Source: Coriobacteriaceae bacterium
GTDB taxonomy: Bacteria; Actinomycetota; Coriobacteriia; Coriobacteriales; UMGS124
DNA length: 25,266 nt
Assembly (NCBI GenBank): GCA_019420325.1
Contig: JAHZHK010000018.1
Location: 1-25,266, forward strand
Direction: 5' to 3'
Shown here: piece by piece, positions 1-7,222 of the stretch
How the letters are laid out: each line of letters opens with the position of its first letter
Numbering within the stretch: the stretch's first letter is position 1
Notes under the pieces: model-generated
Databases searched by the model: none
Told to the model about the DNA's origin: nothing
Seen by the model: only the letters and a program-made list of their open reading frames with translations
Made by a program: the position numbers and the translations under genes

Positions 1-39
1 TATTTCATGTATGAAGGTAGCGGATTAACGCAGATGCCC

Positions 40-699
40 CTACTCGGCGCAGAGCATCTCCCGCTCCTTTTCCAAGAACGCCTCGAGATACTCCGCAATA
101 CCCTTGTAAAAGAGCGTTTTGGCATTCTGAGAAAGCTGCTCGGCAAACATGGGTACCCACTTATCGAGATGCTCGCCAAAGAACTTCTTCTGCGCGTCGC
201 AAACCTTTGCAAGATCTGTGTCAATCGACGCACACTCGCCCGTCTCGAACGTCTGACGGCACAAGTCGCTTTCCTGCTTGCACAGGTGCGACATGAAGAG
301 CATTTCCATGGAAACATGGTCCTCAGGCCAGTCGAAGGACTCCTTGTCGACGGCAAGCCCGCAGGATCGATACTCGGCAAGCACCTGGTTGCGCGGCTCT
401 TGCATAATCGTATGCGTGCCGCTCAAATACACCGACTCAGACGTGAACACCGGATGAGCCGACATGTTGAGGAACAGGGCGCAGAACTCGGAACGTACGT
501 CCTGGGTAACCTCATCAAGGTCGGCACCGCCCAGCATTGCCACAAACTCCTGGAGCTTGCTGCCCTCTTCGGCCTCAAAAGAGCCCATGTTGGCAATGAA
601 CTCCCTGGTAACCTCCGTACTGAACACGTCGGCAAAGAAAGAGTATCCCATGCAGCGAGCTTGTGCGATTTCAGCTCGCCCCTCGTAGTCCAGAGGCAT
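40..699 (-). CDS. TorD/DmsD-family molybdoenzyme chaperone
   Basis: A 219-residue, all-helical-looking cytoplasmic protein. Proteins of this family bind the Tat signal peptide of a partner molybdoenzyme and hold it for cofactor loading before export. The family hallmark is seen around residues 124-137: an acidic-Pro-Glu-Asp-His stretch followed by a MEMLFM-like helix (WPEDHVSMEMLFMSHL). The start is supported by a strong ribosome site (GAGGAGGGG) just upstream of ATG 699. It is the last gene of a minus-strand operon after the catalytic and FeS subunits, so its client is most likely the molybdoenzyme at 1346-3782. A 108-base gap with a GC-rich hairpin separates it from the FeS gene, which may set its expression lower. 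The family is recognised with good confidence; the exact client is inferred from position. Confidence 0.9.
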   Translation of the reverse strand: MPLDYEGRAEIAQARCMGYSFFADVFSTEVTREFIANMGSFEAEEGSKLQEFVAMLGGADLDEVTQDVRSEFCALFLNMSAHPVFTSESVYLSGTHTIMQEPRNQVLAEYRSCGLAVDKESFDWPEDHVSMEMLFMSHLCKQESDLCRQTFETGECASIDTDLAKVCDAQKKFFGEHLDKWVPMFAEQLSQNAKTLFYKGIAEYLEAFLEKEREMLCAE

Positions 700-760
700 C
701 TGCGCCCCTCCTCACCAATATAAAAACAACCGGCTCACACATGCAAAGCACATCACAACG

Positions 761-791
761 GGCGGCTGTCGAACAACGCCGAGCAGCCGCC
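761..791 (-). other. Intra-operon hairpin between FeS subunit and chaperone genes
   Basis: Perfect 8-bp arms GGCGGCTG and CAGCCGCC (761-768 and 784-791) enclose a 15-base loop in the 108-base gap between the FeS gene and the chaperone gene. No T-run follows on the minus strand, so this is not a classic intrinsic terminator. It could stabilise the upstream mRNA or lower expression of the chaperone. Confidence 0.5.
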
Positions 792-806
792 GATTACAGT
801 GCAGGG

Positions 807-1346
807 TTACTCGAAGCTCTTGATGGTCTCGAGCGCCACCTCACGGCCGCTCGTCCTTGCAGCTTCCTTCTCCTGCTTGTACTGCTCGATCTCTTCGGTG
901 GTACCGAAGATAAGAGCACGACCGGGGCAGGTTGCCACGCAGTGGGGCGTAGGGCGACCGTTCTCGTCGGTACCCAGGCTCAGGCACATGTCGCACTTGT
1001 TCATGCCGTTGTCATCATAGTTCGGGATGCCAAACGGGCAGGCAGAAGCACAGGTCTGGCAACCAATGCACTTCTCGGAGTCCACAACCACGATGCCGTC
1101 CTCGGGACGCTTGGTGATAGCACCCACGGGGCATGCGTTGGCACAAGCGGGATCTTCGCAGTGCTGGCAAGAAATGCTCTGGAAGGTACGGGTCACATTG
1201 GGGAACTTACCGGACGTAAACTCGACCACGTTGCGGCGGCTCACGCCACCGGCCTTAAAACCATGCCACTGTTTGCAGGCAACCTGGCAGGCATAGCATT
1301 TGAAGCAACGCTCTTCGTCGCAATAAATCGTCAGCTGCTCAGACAT
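807..1346 (-). CDS. 4Fe-4S ferredoxin-type electron-transfer subunit (DmsB/PsrB-like)
   Basis: A 179-residue protein of the DmsB/PhsB/NrfC type that carries electrons between a membrane quinol site and a molybdopterin catalytic subunit through four [4Fe-4S] clusters. Four cysteine sets are visible: CFKCYACQVAC (residues 14-24), CQHCEDPACANAC, CIGCQTCASAC and CDMCL with HCVATC. There is no signal peptide; such subunits are normally co-exported with the Tat-bearing partner. The start ATG overlaps the stop of the molybdoenzyme gene (TAATG), which implies translational coupling, with GGAGA upstream as ribosome site. It is about 70% identical, by eye, and equal in length to the product at 6638-7177. 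No membrane anchor is encoded next to it, so its quinol partner must lie elsewhere; the NrfD gene at 5589 is a candidate. Confidence 0.95.
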   Translation of the reverse strand: MSEQLTIYCDEERCFKCYACQVACKQWHGFKAGGVSRRNVVEFTSGKFPNVTRTFQSISCQHCEDPACANACPVGAITKRPEDGIVVVDSEKCIGCQTCASACPFGIPNYDDNGMNKCDMCLSLGTDENGRPTPHCVATCPGRALIFGTTEEIEQYKQEKEAARTSGREVALETIKSFE

Positions 1347-1978
1347 TACAGCTCTCCGTTCTCGATAACAACCTCATTTACGGCAGGGCCCTCATCCCAC
1401 TTGCAGATCTTGACAAGAGTCTGCTTAGACGCTGCGCAGGAGAACTTGTCCCAGTTGGCGGGATTGTTGTCGTACAGCACGTTGCACTCGGCGCCGCCGT
1501 CAAAGTGACCGTAACCCGGAAGGTCGAGGTCTTGGCAGTCCTGCCACCAACCGCGACGTGCCATGAGGACCTCGGGAGAAATGCCCTCGAAGTACTTGGC
1601 CTTGAGAACGACCCAACCATGAGGAGAGTCGACCCTGACCCAATCGCCATCTTCGATGCCGTACTCAGCAGCCGTGTCGGGGTTGATCTTCACCCACGGA
1701 TAGGGCTCAATCTCGCGGCACCACGGCAGGTTGTTGCGGTGGCTGTGCTCCGCCAAACGGTGACCGTGGACGTCGGAGAAGATCAGCGGGTACTCCTCGG
1801 CAATCTCGGGGGTGCCGGCCAGCGACTCGGGAGGACCGACATACTCGGGCAGATAGCCAAGCTTGCCCTCGTCGGTATTGTCGACCTTGTCGCCGAACAG
1901 CTCGTGGTAGGCCTGAACCTTGTTGTTGGGCAGCTTGGAGAACAGCTCCTGGTAACGCTTGTACTCCGGCTCAATCAT
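1346..1978 (-). CDS. Molybdopterin oxidoreductase, C-terminal part (frame-shifted from 1989-3782)
   Basis: About 210 residues from an in-frame ATG at 1978, continuing the molybdoenzyme at 1989-3782 in another reading frame. It holds the molydop-binding C-terminal domain of the DMSO reductase superfamily, recognisable from the HRLAEHSHRNN segment, the INPDTAAEYGIEDGDWVRV strand pair and the ARRGWW motif. Deleting one base from the A-tract at 2002-2005 joins both parts into one 811-residue protein, the normal family size (2437 bases minus 1 is 812 codons). The open frame itself extends further upstream, antisense-like and out of frame with the catalytic part, without meaning. A GAGCGG sequence sits just before ATG 1978, 10 bases past the upstream stop, so independent re-initiation cannot be excluded. 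Most likely it is a pseudogene half, a sequencing error or a recent mutation. Confidence 0.85.
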   Translation of the reverse strand: MIEPEYKRYQELFSKLPNNKVQAYHELFGDKVDNTDEGKLGYLPEYVGPPESLAGTPEIAEEYPLIFSDVHGHRLAEHSHRNNLPWCREIEPYPWVKINPDTAAEYGIEDGDWVRVDSPHGWVVLKAKYFEGISPEVLMARRGWWQDCQDLDLPGYGHFDGGAECNVLYDNNPANWDKFSCAASKQTLVKICKWDEGPAVNEVVIENGEL

Positions 1979-1988
1979 GACCCGCTCG

Positions 1989-3782
1989 TCAACGCTCAAC
2001 GAAAACGCCCTTGTCGTTCTTGGGATCGCGAAGCTCTTCCAGCGTGAAGCCAGACCCCTCGAGCAGCTGGCGCAGCATGCCGTCGGTGTCGCCGTCCCAC
2101 CAGTCCTTCTCGAAGCCCATGCGCTTTGCAAGCTCGGCATAGACGCGGTAGTCGGACATGGACTCGCCCAGAGGCTCGATGAGCTTGTGGTTGAGGCCCA
2201 GGAACGTGCCCTCGAGGCGGTTCTTGATGGCCAGCTGGTCGGATGCCTCGTACTGCGTGCAAGCGGGGAGCACGATGTCGCAGTAGTTGCAGGTGTCGTT
2301 CCAGTTCGTGTCCATGCAGGAATGGAAGTCGAGCTTGGCCAGGCACTCAGCGGTACGCTTGGGCTGACGCAGGCAGGAAAGCGAGTTGGTGGCGTGCGAG
2401 AAAATGACGCGAGGCTTCTTGGGGTGGTCGGAGTCGATGGCCTCGATAACACGCGGGTTGTTCGAAGACAGCGAGTAGGCGAAGTCCTTGTAGAAGTCGC
2501 GCGGGAACTCGGGGCACAGAAGCTTGGAGGTACCAGCGGGCCAGCCGTGCTCAATGTCCTCGGGCGTAGCCTCGAGCTTGTCGAACTCATGGAAAGTGGG
2601 CAGGAACCAAGCCATGTCGGAAATCTCGAACAGAGGCGGCGGGAGCTGCAGGCCAGCGCCGTTGCCACCAGGAACGTCGAGGTTGCCCGTAATAGCCTGG
2701 ATCAGGAAGATGGAAACAGCAGTCCACGTACCGTCGTTGGTCTGGTCGCCGAAGCCATTGCCGTCCATCAGGGCCATGGGCTTGATGGTGCCCATCATGC
2801 GGGCGATCTGATAAATCTGCTCGACGGGAACACCCGTGATCTCGCTTGCCCACTCGGGCGTGAACTGCTCCACGTGCTCGGCAAGCTTGTCGAAGCCGTT
2901 GACCCAGTTATCGCAGAAATCGTGATCGTAGAGGTCCTCGCCAATGATGACATGCAGGATGGCCAGCGCCAGGGCACCGTCGGTACCAGGACGGATGGGG
3001 ACCCAGATGTCAGAATGCGCGCCGAGCGTGTTGAGCATCGGGCGAATGTCGATGGTGATCATGCCGCGGTCGCGCTGATCGAGACGGTTCGCGTTCTGGC
3101 CACGCGTCTGGTTGACGCCGGTGTTCTCCTTGTTGTGACCCCAGCAAACCAGCAGATTGGTCTTGTCAATCTGGCCAGGGAACGTGGAGGCCGAACCGAT
3201 GGTGCAGGCCTTCGTGGTTTCGCGCTGGTCCCAGCAGATGCCGTTGTGGCACCAGTTGGGCGAACCGTACAGGTTGAGGAAGCGCTGACCAAGAACGTCA
3301 ACGACCTCGGCGGACTGGCCGGAGAGGATGAAGAACGTCTCGGGACCATACTCTTCGGCTGCCTTCTTCAGGGCGTCGGCGATGGTGTCGAGAGCCTCGT
3401 CCCAGCTGATGCGCTCAAACTTGCCGCTTCCCTTCTCACCCACGAGCTTCATGGGGTAAAGAATACGGGAAGGGTCGTACACGAGCTGGGGGGCAGAGTT
3501 GCCCTTCGCGCAGAGCGTGCAGGTGCCGTGATCGCCGTTGTTGCCCGCCCAGGGGTTGCCCTCGACGTGCTTGAAGACGCCGTCCTCAACCGTGCACAGC
3601 GTGCCGCAATACGTCTCAGAGACGCCGCACATCTGGCACCACATGTGCTTGACCTCGACGTTACCCTTCGGTGCGTCCTCGGCAGAGGCTACGAGCGGGG
3701 ATGCAGCCATACCCGTCGCGGCAGTCATGGCTCCAAGCGCCGCGACTCCCTTCAAAAAGCCACGCCTTGAGATTTCCCTCAT
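1989..3782 (-). CDS. Tat-exported molybdopterin oxidoreductase, catalytic subunit, N-terminal part
   Basis: 597 residues of a bis-MGD enzyme of the DMSO reductase superfamily. A twin-arginine signal (SRRGFLKG, residues 5-12, then a hydrophobic stretch to about 34) directs it outside the membrane. Cysteines C49, C52, C59, C63 and C91 (in LCAKG) should bind the proximal [4Fe-4S] cluster, with the usual x27 gap before the last but looser spacing at the front. SPNWCHNGIC (residues 174-183) lies where the molybdenum ligand is found, so C183 is the likely Mo ligand. The start has a strong ribosome site (AAGGAGGG). A frameshift at about 2002 stops it after VFVER, before the C-terminal cofactor-binding domain. 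Substrate unknown: the family includes reductases for S- and N-oxides, polysulfide and catechols. Confidence 0.92.
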   Translation of the reverse strand: MREISRRGFLKGVAALGAMTAATGMAASPLVASAEDAPKGNVEVKHMWCQMCGVSETYCGTLCTVEDGVFKHVEGNPWAGNNGDHGTCTLCAKGNSAPQLVYDPSRILYPMKLVGEKGSGKFERISWDEALDTIADALKKAAEEYGPETFFILSGQSAEVVDVLGQRFLNLYGSPNWCHNGICWDQRETTKACTIGSASTFPGQIDKTNLLVCWGHNKENTGVNQTRGQNANRLDQRDRGMITIDIRPMLNTLGAHSDIWVPIRPGTDGALALAILHVIIGEDLYDHDFCDNWVNGFDKLAEHVEQFTPEWASEITGVPVEQIYQIARMMGTIKPMALMDGNGFGDQTNDGTWTAVSIFLIQAITGNLDVPGGNGAGLQLPPPLFEISDMAWFLPTFHEFDKLEATPEDIEHGWPAGTSKLLCPEFPRDFYKDFAYSLSSNNPRVIEAIDSDHPKKPRVIFSHATNSLSCLRQPKRTAECLAKLDFHSCMDTNWNDTCNYCDIVLPACTQYEASDQLAIKNRLEGTFLGLNHKLIEPLGESMSDYRVYAELAKRMGFEKDWWDGDTDGMLRQLLEGSGFTLEELRDPKNDKGVFVER

Positions 3783-3830
3783 GATTCCCTCCTTGTCTCA
3801 CCCTTATTGTCCGGCGGCGTTCCCTCCGCC

Positions 3831-3859
3831 ACAATAGGCATTACCCATTCGCCTATTGT
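3831..3859. promoter_or_regulatory. Inverted repeat ACAATAGGC-N11-GCCTATTGT in the molybdoenzyme leader
   Basis: Perfect 9-bp arms separated by 11 bases, about 50 bases upstream of the molybdoenzyme start. In the transcript it is followed by a second GC-rich hairpin (GGCGG...CCGCC, about 3813-3830). It could be an operator for a dimeric regulator or part of a structured leader. CCYTATTGTC-like words recur at about 3801, 3851 and 5018. Confidence 0.5.
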
Positions 3860-3890
3860 CATATGTCATAGTAACATAGTTCAATATGAC
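3858..3890. promoter_or_regulatory. Inverted repeat GTCATAT/ATATGAC upstream of molybdoenzyme operon
   Basis: GTCATAT at 3858-3864 and ATATGAC at 3884-3890 form 7-bp arms in an AT-rich stretch just downstream of the putative promoter. A third ATATGAC lies at 3936-3942. This is compatible with a regulator-binding site; no regulator can be assigned. Confidence 0.35.
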
Positions 3891-3920
3891 TGTATAGGTT
3901 TTAGATAAAATGTATGTCAG
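3891..3920 (-). promoter_or_regulatory. Candidate promoter of the molybdoenzyme operon
   Basis: On the minus strand CTGACA (3920-3915) and TATACA (3896-3891) are separated by 18 bases, a fair sigma-70-like match in a locally AT-rich patch. It would give an untranslated leader of roughly 100 bases ahead of the start at 3782. The -35 overlaps the word ACATACATTT that also occurs in the intergenic repeats at 13268 and 17170. Confidence 0.35.
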
Positions 3921-3977
3921 TTCTATGAATTTCAAATATGACCGAGTTTGGATGCTTCAAAAGGCCTGGTAAACAAA

Positions 3978-4013
3978 GGGACACCCCGGCTCGTCTCCAA
4001 GCCAGGGTGTCCC
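3978..4013 (-). terminator. Rho-independent terminator after the SPFH gene
   Basis: A 14-bp stem with one mismatch (GGGACACCCCGGCT with AGCCAGGGTGTCCC) and an 8-base loop. On the minus strand it is followed by CTTTGTTT. It separates the SPFH/GntR unit from the molybdoenzyme operon, which therefore needs its own promoter. Confidence 0.75.
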
Positions 4014-4077
4014 CGTGACAAATGCAACAGCTGTAACGCACGCAATAAGTGCGCGCGCAGGTAAGGCGGGCTTGAAG

Positions 4078-5007
4078 TTAGCCCTGTCCTTTTAGGTTGA
4101 AGGCGCTGGCAAGATCGCTGGGAGCAAGAACCACACCGCCAGATCCGCATATTCCCTCGTAGGCTAGGTTCATAGCCCTCAGTTTCAGAGCATCAGGGTT
4201 CTCCGAGTAGGCGGCCGCCGCATCAACGAACATCTCCGAAATGTCCTTCTCAACCTCTGCGAGCATGAGGCGAGCGTTTCGCTCGCGCTCGGCCTGAGCC
4301 TCGCGAGAAAGGGCACCTTGCAACTCCTCGGGAATGACGATGTCGCGTATCTCGACGGACAATACGGTAATGCCCCACGCACCGCACTTCGAGTCGAGCA
4401 TCTTTCCCAGCTCGTGGTCGATCTGCCGTCTCCTGGTCGATATGTCGGCAAGATTTTGCTGGCCGATGGCATCGCGCAGCGCCGTTTGCGCAGAACGCAG
4501 GACGGCCTTGGGGTAATCCTTCACCTCAAGGCACGCTTTCTCGGCGTCCCAGACCATCCAAAACAGAATGGCATCAACGTCAACGGGAACCGAGTCGGCA
4601 GTGAGTGCCTCTTCGGCAGAAAACGAAGTCGTTGTAGTACGCTGGTCGACATGAGCAGCGACCGAGTCGATAAAAGGAATGCAGAAATAAAGCCCTGGAC
4701 CTGCAATTTTACGGAATTTACCAAGGCGCAAAATGACAACGCGCTCCCACTCGGGAGCCACATGCACACCCATGGCAACCAAGATGCCGGCACACGCAGC
4801 AAGGACAAACGTCAGCACCGTGAGGGAAGCAAGCAAACTCCAGGCACCCACAAAGAGAAGCGCCACAACAAAGAAAACGAAGAGGGCGAACCCATACACG
4901 CCTGCGCGCGAAGCATCGTTCGATTCGAGCTCAGTGGCAGCGACCCGCCCGTGTACCGGACGCTGCTGCTCGTTTTCGCTCGCCTGCCCCACCTTGCGAA
5001 ACCCCAT
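4078..5007 (-). CDS. Stomatin-like SPFH/band 7 membrane protein (slipin)
   Basis: A 309-residue protein with two hydrophobic segments near the N-terminus (about 37-58 and 62-82), then an SPFH/band 7 domain (about 85-250). Typical family features are seen: the ERVVILRLGKF strand, GPGLYFCIPFID, the DxRxxT segment and the region around ILSVEIRDIVIP in slipins (here TVLSVEIRDIVIPEEL), followed by an Ala/Glu-rich helix. Such proteins form oligomeric scaffolds at the inner membrane and organise lipids or proteases. The chosen ATG at 5007 follows AGGGGTGAG closely; an upstream in-frame ATG at 5028 lacks a good ribosome site. It lies about 30 bases after the GntR gene, so the two are probably co-transcribed. 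No NfeD-type partner, often next to slipins, is present. Confidence 0.88.
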   Translation of the reverse strand: MGFRKVGQASENEQQRPVHGRVAATELESNDASRAGVYGFALFVFFVVALLFVGAWSLLASLTVLTFVLAACAGILVAMGVHVAPEWERVVILRLGKFRKIAGPGLYFCIPFIDSVAAHVDQRTTTTSFSAEEALTADSVPVDVDAILFWMVWDAEKACLEVKDYPKAVLRSAQTALRDAIGQQNLADISTRRRQIDHELGKMLDSKCGAWGITVLSVEIRDIVIPEELQGALSREAQAERERNARLMLAEVEKDISEMFVDAAAAYSENPDALKLRAMNLAYEGICGSGGVVLAPSDLASAFNLKGQG

Positions 5008-5036
5008 CCAACTCACCCCTATTGTCATGAGACCGC

Positions 5037-5441
5037 TTACCTATCAAGCTCGGACAAACACCGTTTGAGCAGCGACTCAATTTCCGAGACAGGAATGCCC
5101 AATTCAAGGCACTTACGGATATAGTCATCCGTAAGAATCTCCGCCTCATTCTTCGCGCTGCGTTCGCTGTCCTTTTTGGCAGGGGCAACAAAGGTGCCCT
5201 TTCCCCTCATAGAGCTGATGTATCCGTCTCGCTCCATGTCTTGATAGACCTTGCTGACGGTGTTGTAGTTGATCCCAAGGCTGACAGAGAGCTCGCGCAC
5301 GGTAGGGAGACGCTCCCATTCCTCAAAGACACCAGCTTCAATCAGGTAAACAAGCCTATTGCGAAGCTGCAACCAAATGGGCATGCCGCTCTCCGAGTCG
5401 ATCGATATGAGGGATTTTTTGTCTACCGTGCTCGCATTCAA
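5037..5441 (-). CDS. GntR-family transcriptional regulator, YtrA type
   Basis: A 134-residue cytoplasmic repressor. The winged helix-turn-helix occupies about residues 15-80 and is preceded by the ISIDSESGMPIWLQL segment typical of the short YtrA subfamily. The recognition region reads LPTVRELSVSLGINYNTVSKVYQDM and ends with GYISSMRGKGTFV. The C-terminal tail is only about 45 residues, too short for a FadR/HutC-type ligand domain. The start appears to be TTG at 5441, with AAAGG 9 bases upstream. YtrA repressors usually control an adjacent transporter operon and themselves; here the only gene downstream in the unit is the SPFH protein. The candidate promoter lies immediately upstream (TATGAT on the minus strand at 5486-5481). 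Confidence 0.92.
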   Translation of the reverse strand: MNASTVDKKSLISIDSESGMPIWLQLRNRLVYLIEAGVFEEWERLPTVRELSVSLGINYNTVSKVYQDMERDGYISSMRGKGTFVAPAKKDSERSAKNEAEILTDDYIRKCLELGIPVSEIESLLKRCLSELDR

Positions 5442-5588
5442 ATTGATTAGCCTTTAGATAGTAAGGACCGAACGCGTTTTATCATACAGACAATTACCGC
5501 CCAATGCGTCGAGACAATGCAACAAAAGCCGAAAATGACGAGCCGGCCGATTGGGCCTGCGCCCCCACTGCACGCACTTTGGCGAGAA

Positions 5589-6557
5589 CTAACCCATACA
5601 CGTGTAAGCGCTCAACATGGCCTGATACGCATCAAGACTGGCAGGGACAACGTGCGTACCGCCCGCCAGTATCACATACCGAAGCGTAAAGCCGCCTATC
5701 AGGGAACATGCAACGGCGCCAAAATGCAGCAAACGGCAGAGCTCGGGCGTCCGCACGAGACGAGAAAACACTATGGCCGTGAATATAAAAGGAACTGCCA
5801 AACCCACCATCACAACAAGCACCCAGAACTGAATGCTCAGCTCGCCGCTGACGAGGAGGCTTGCACTGAGCGCTTGACCCTGCGACCCTGCGAGGTGTCC
5901 AAGAAGCAACGTCGCAAGCGCGCAGGCTTCGAGGACGATCAAAACCAGCAAGGCAGTGCCTGTACGCCTGATGAATACAGCCGCATACCCCGACTTCTCG
6001 AACATGAGGGCAGCCAGGACCACGCCGGCACCCGCATCCAGCGCCGAAATGGTAAAGAGCACCGCAATAAGCGGGGTGTTCCACAACGGTATGCTGTGGG
6101 CGTTCCATAGCAGGACGCCCGTATACATCGCGACGCCAAGACCAAGCAAGGCGCCCACCGTCATACATGCCCTGGATATCGCCTCGGCATGGCGGGCAAG
6201 AGGCTTGCAGAACGATTCAATGGCACGCACGAGCCACGGTGTTGAGAAAACAGCGCAAAGCCCCATGAAAACCACTGCGGCAAGCAACAGCCATGCGCCA
6301 ATGGCCATCCAGGAGCCCGGATTCACAAAGCTCTCCCACATCCGCATGGCCTGGAAAGGCTTGGTGACATCAGACACCAAAAACAGCAGGCCAACAACCA
6401 GTGCCGCGGTACTCATCCATGCGCCAATGGCCGTGACCTTGGGGAAAGCGTTGTTGCCCAAAAGCCTCACCAAGGCAGTCGCAAAGAATGTTCCACCAGC
6501 AAGTCCACCCAAAAACAGGTATATGGCCGGTTCCCATATCCATACAGTTTGAACCAT
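5589..6557 (-). CDS. NrfD/PsrC-type membrane anchor (quinol-interacting subunit)
   Basis: About 322 residues with eight or nine membrane helices and almost no soluble part. The start region (VQTVWIWEPAIYLFLGG followed by LAGG) is the characteristic first helix of NrfD/PsrC proteins, which exchange electrons between the quinone pool and a ferredoxin-type subunit. ATG 6557 was chosen because it aligns with the family start; in-frame alternatives are a GTG about 18 bases upstream and TTG/ATG at 6620/6617, none with a decisive ribosome site. It follows the FeS gene at 6638 with a short gap, so the two form one unit. No catalytic molybdoenzyme subunit accompanies them. A pairing with the enzyme at 1346-3782, which lacks an anchor, is plausible but inferred. 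Confidence 0.9.
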   Translation of the reverse strand: MVQTVWIWEPAIYLFLGGLAGGTFFATALVRLLGNNAFPKVTAIGAWMSTAALVVGLLFLVSDVTKPFQAMRMWESFVNPGSWMAIGAWLLLAAVVFMGLCAVFSTPWLVRAIESFCKPLARHAEAISRACMTVGALLGLGVAMYTGVLLWNAHSIPLWNTPLIAVLFTISALDAGAGVVLAALMFEKSGYAAVFIRRTGTALLVLIVLEACALATLLLGHLAGSQGQALSASLLVSGELSIQFWVLVVMVGLAVPFIFTAIVFSRLVRTPELCRLLHFGAVACSLIGGFTLRYVILAGGTHVVPASLDAYQAMLSAYTCMG

Positions 6558-6637
6558 TCCAGAGATAGCAACCACCGTCCCCCAATGTGATGGCCATAGG
6601 CACAGCCCTACAGCCATCAATATATGCGCCGATGAAA

Positions 6638-7177
6638 CTACTCGAAACTCTTGATGATCTCCAGGGCCCTTTCACGCCCCTTGAGCCTCACGGCTTCCCT
6701 TTCCCGCAAGGTTTCTTTAATTTCCGACTCAGTCCCAAAATAAAGCGCACGGGACGGACACGTTGCCACGCAGTGGGGCTTCGGACGACCGTCCTCCCCA
6801 ATCCCCAAGCTGAGACACATGTCACACTTGTTCATACCGTTGTCATCGTAGGTTGGAATGCCAAACGGGCAGGCAAAGAAGCAGTAGCGGCAGCCGATGC
6901 ACTTCTGTGAGTCCACGACAACAACACCGTCTTCGGCGCGCTTGCTGATTGCCTGTGCCGGGCACACTTTGACACAAGCGGGATCGGCGCAATGCTGGCA
7001 TGAGACGCTCAGGAAGGTACGCGTCACGTTGGGAAACTTGCCGGAAGTGAATTCAACCAAGTTGCGACGGCTTGCTCCACCGGCCCCGATGTCGTGCCAT
7101 TGCTTGCAGGCAACCTGACAGGCGTAGCACTTGATGCAGCGCTCGCTATCGCAATACACCATCAGCTGCTCATACAC
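6638..7177 (-). CDS. 4Fe-4S ferredoxin-type electron-transfer subunit, second copy
   Basis: A 179-residue DmsB/PsrB-like protein with four cysteine sets (CIKCYACQVAC, CQHCADPACVKVC, CIGCRYCFFAC, CDMCL with HCVATC), predicted to carry four [4Fe-4S] clusters. GTG at 7177 was chosen as start: GGGGGGT lies six bases upstream, and VYEQLMVYCD then aligns exactly with the MSEQLTIYCD start of the paralogue at 807-1346, giving equal length. A longer open frame continues upstream but runs through feoAB and is not coding. The product resembles the first copy by about 70%, with the tail most divergent (residues about 150-175). It precedes the NrfD anchor gene and lies 143 bases downstream of feoAB; a separate promoter seems likely. 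Confidence 0.93.
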   Translation of the reverse strand: MYEQLMVYCDSERCIKCYACQVACKQWHDIGAGGASRRNLVEFTSGKFPNVTRTFLSVSCQHCADPACVKVCPAQAISKRAEDGVVVVDSQKCIGCRYCFFACPFGIPTYDDNGMNKCDMCLSLGIGEDGRPKPHCVATCPSRALYFGTESEIKETLREREAVRLKGRERALEIIKSFE

Positions 7178-7222
7178 GGAAGACCCCCCAATCCCCCGAC
7201 AGGCCGATGCAACAGCCCAGAC

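Noticed and set aside
1986..1997. Programmed +1 frameshift resembling prfB (CGT TGA C)
   Set aside because: The stop context TGAC resembles prfB, but CGT to GTT slippage would re-pair poorly and there is no Shine-Dalgarno-like stimulator three bases upstream. An extra base in the A-tract is simpler.
1959..3770. Long plus-strand open frame of about 600 codons opposite the molybdoenzyme
   Set aside because: Antisense shadow of a GC-rich gene; low-complexity Val/Leu/Arg-rich translation with no recognisable domain, while the minus strand encodes a clear enzyme.
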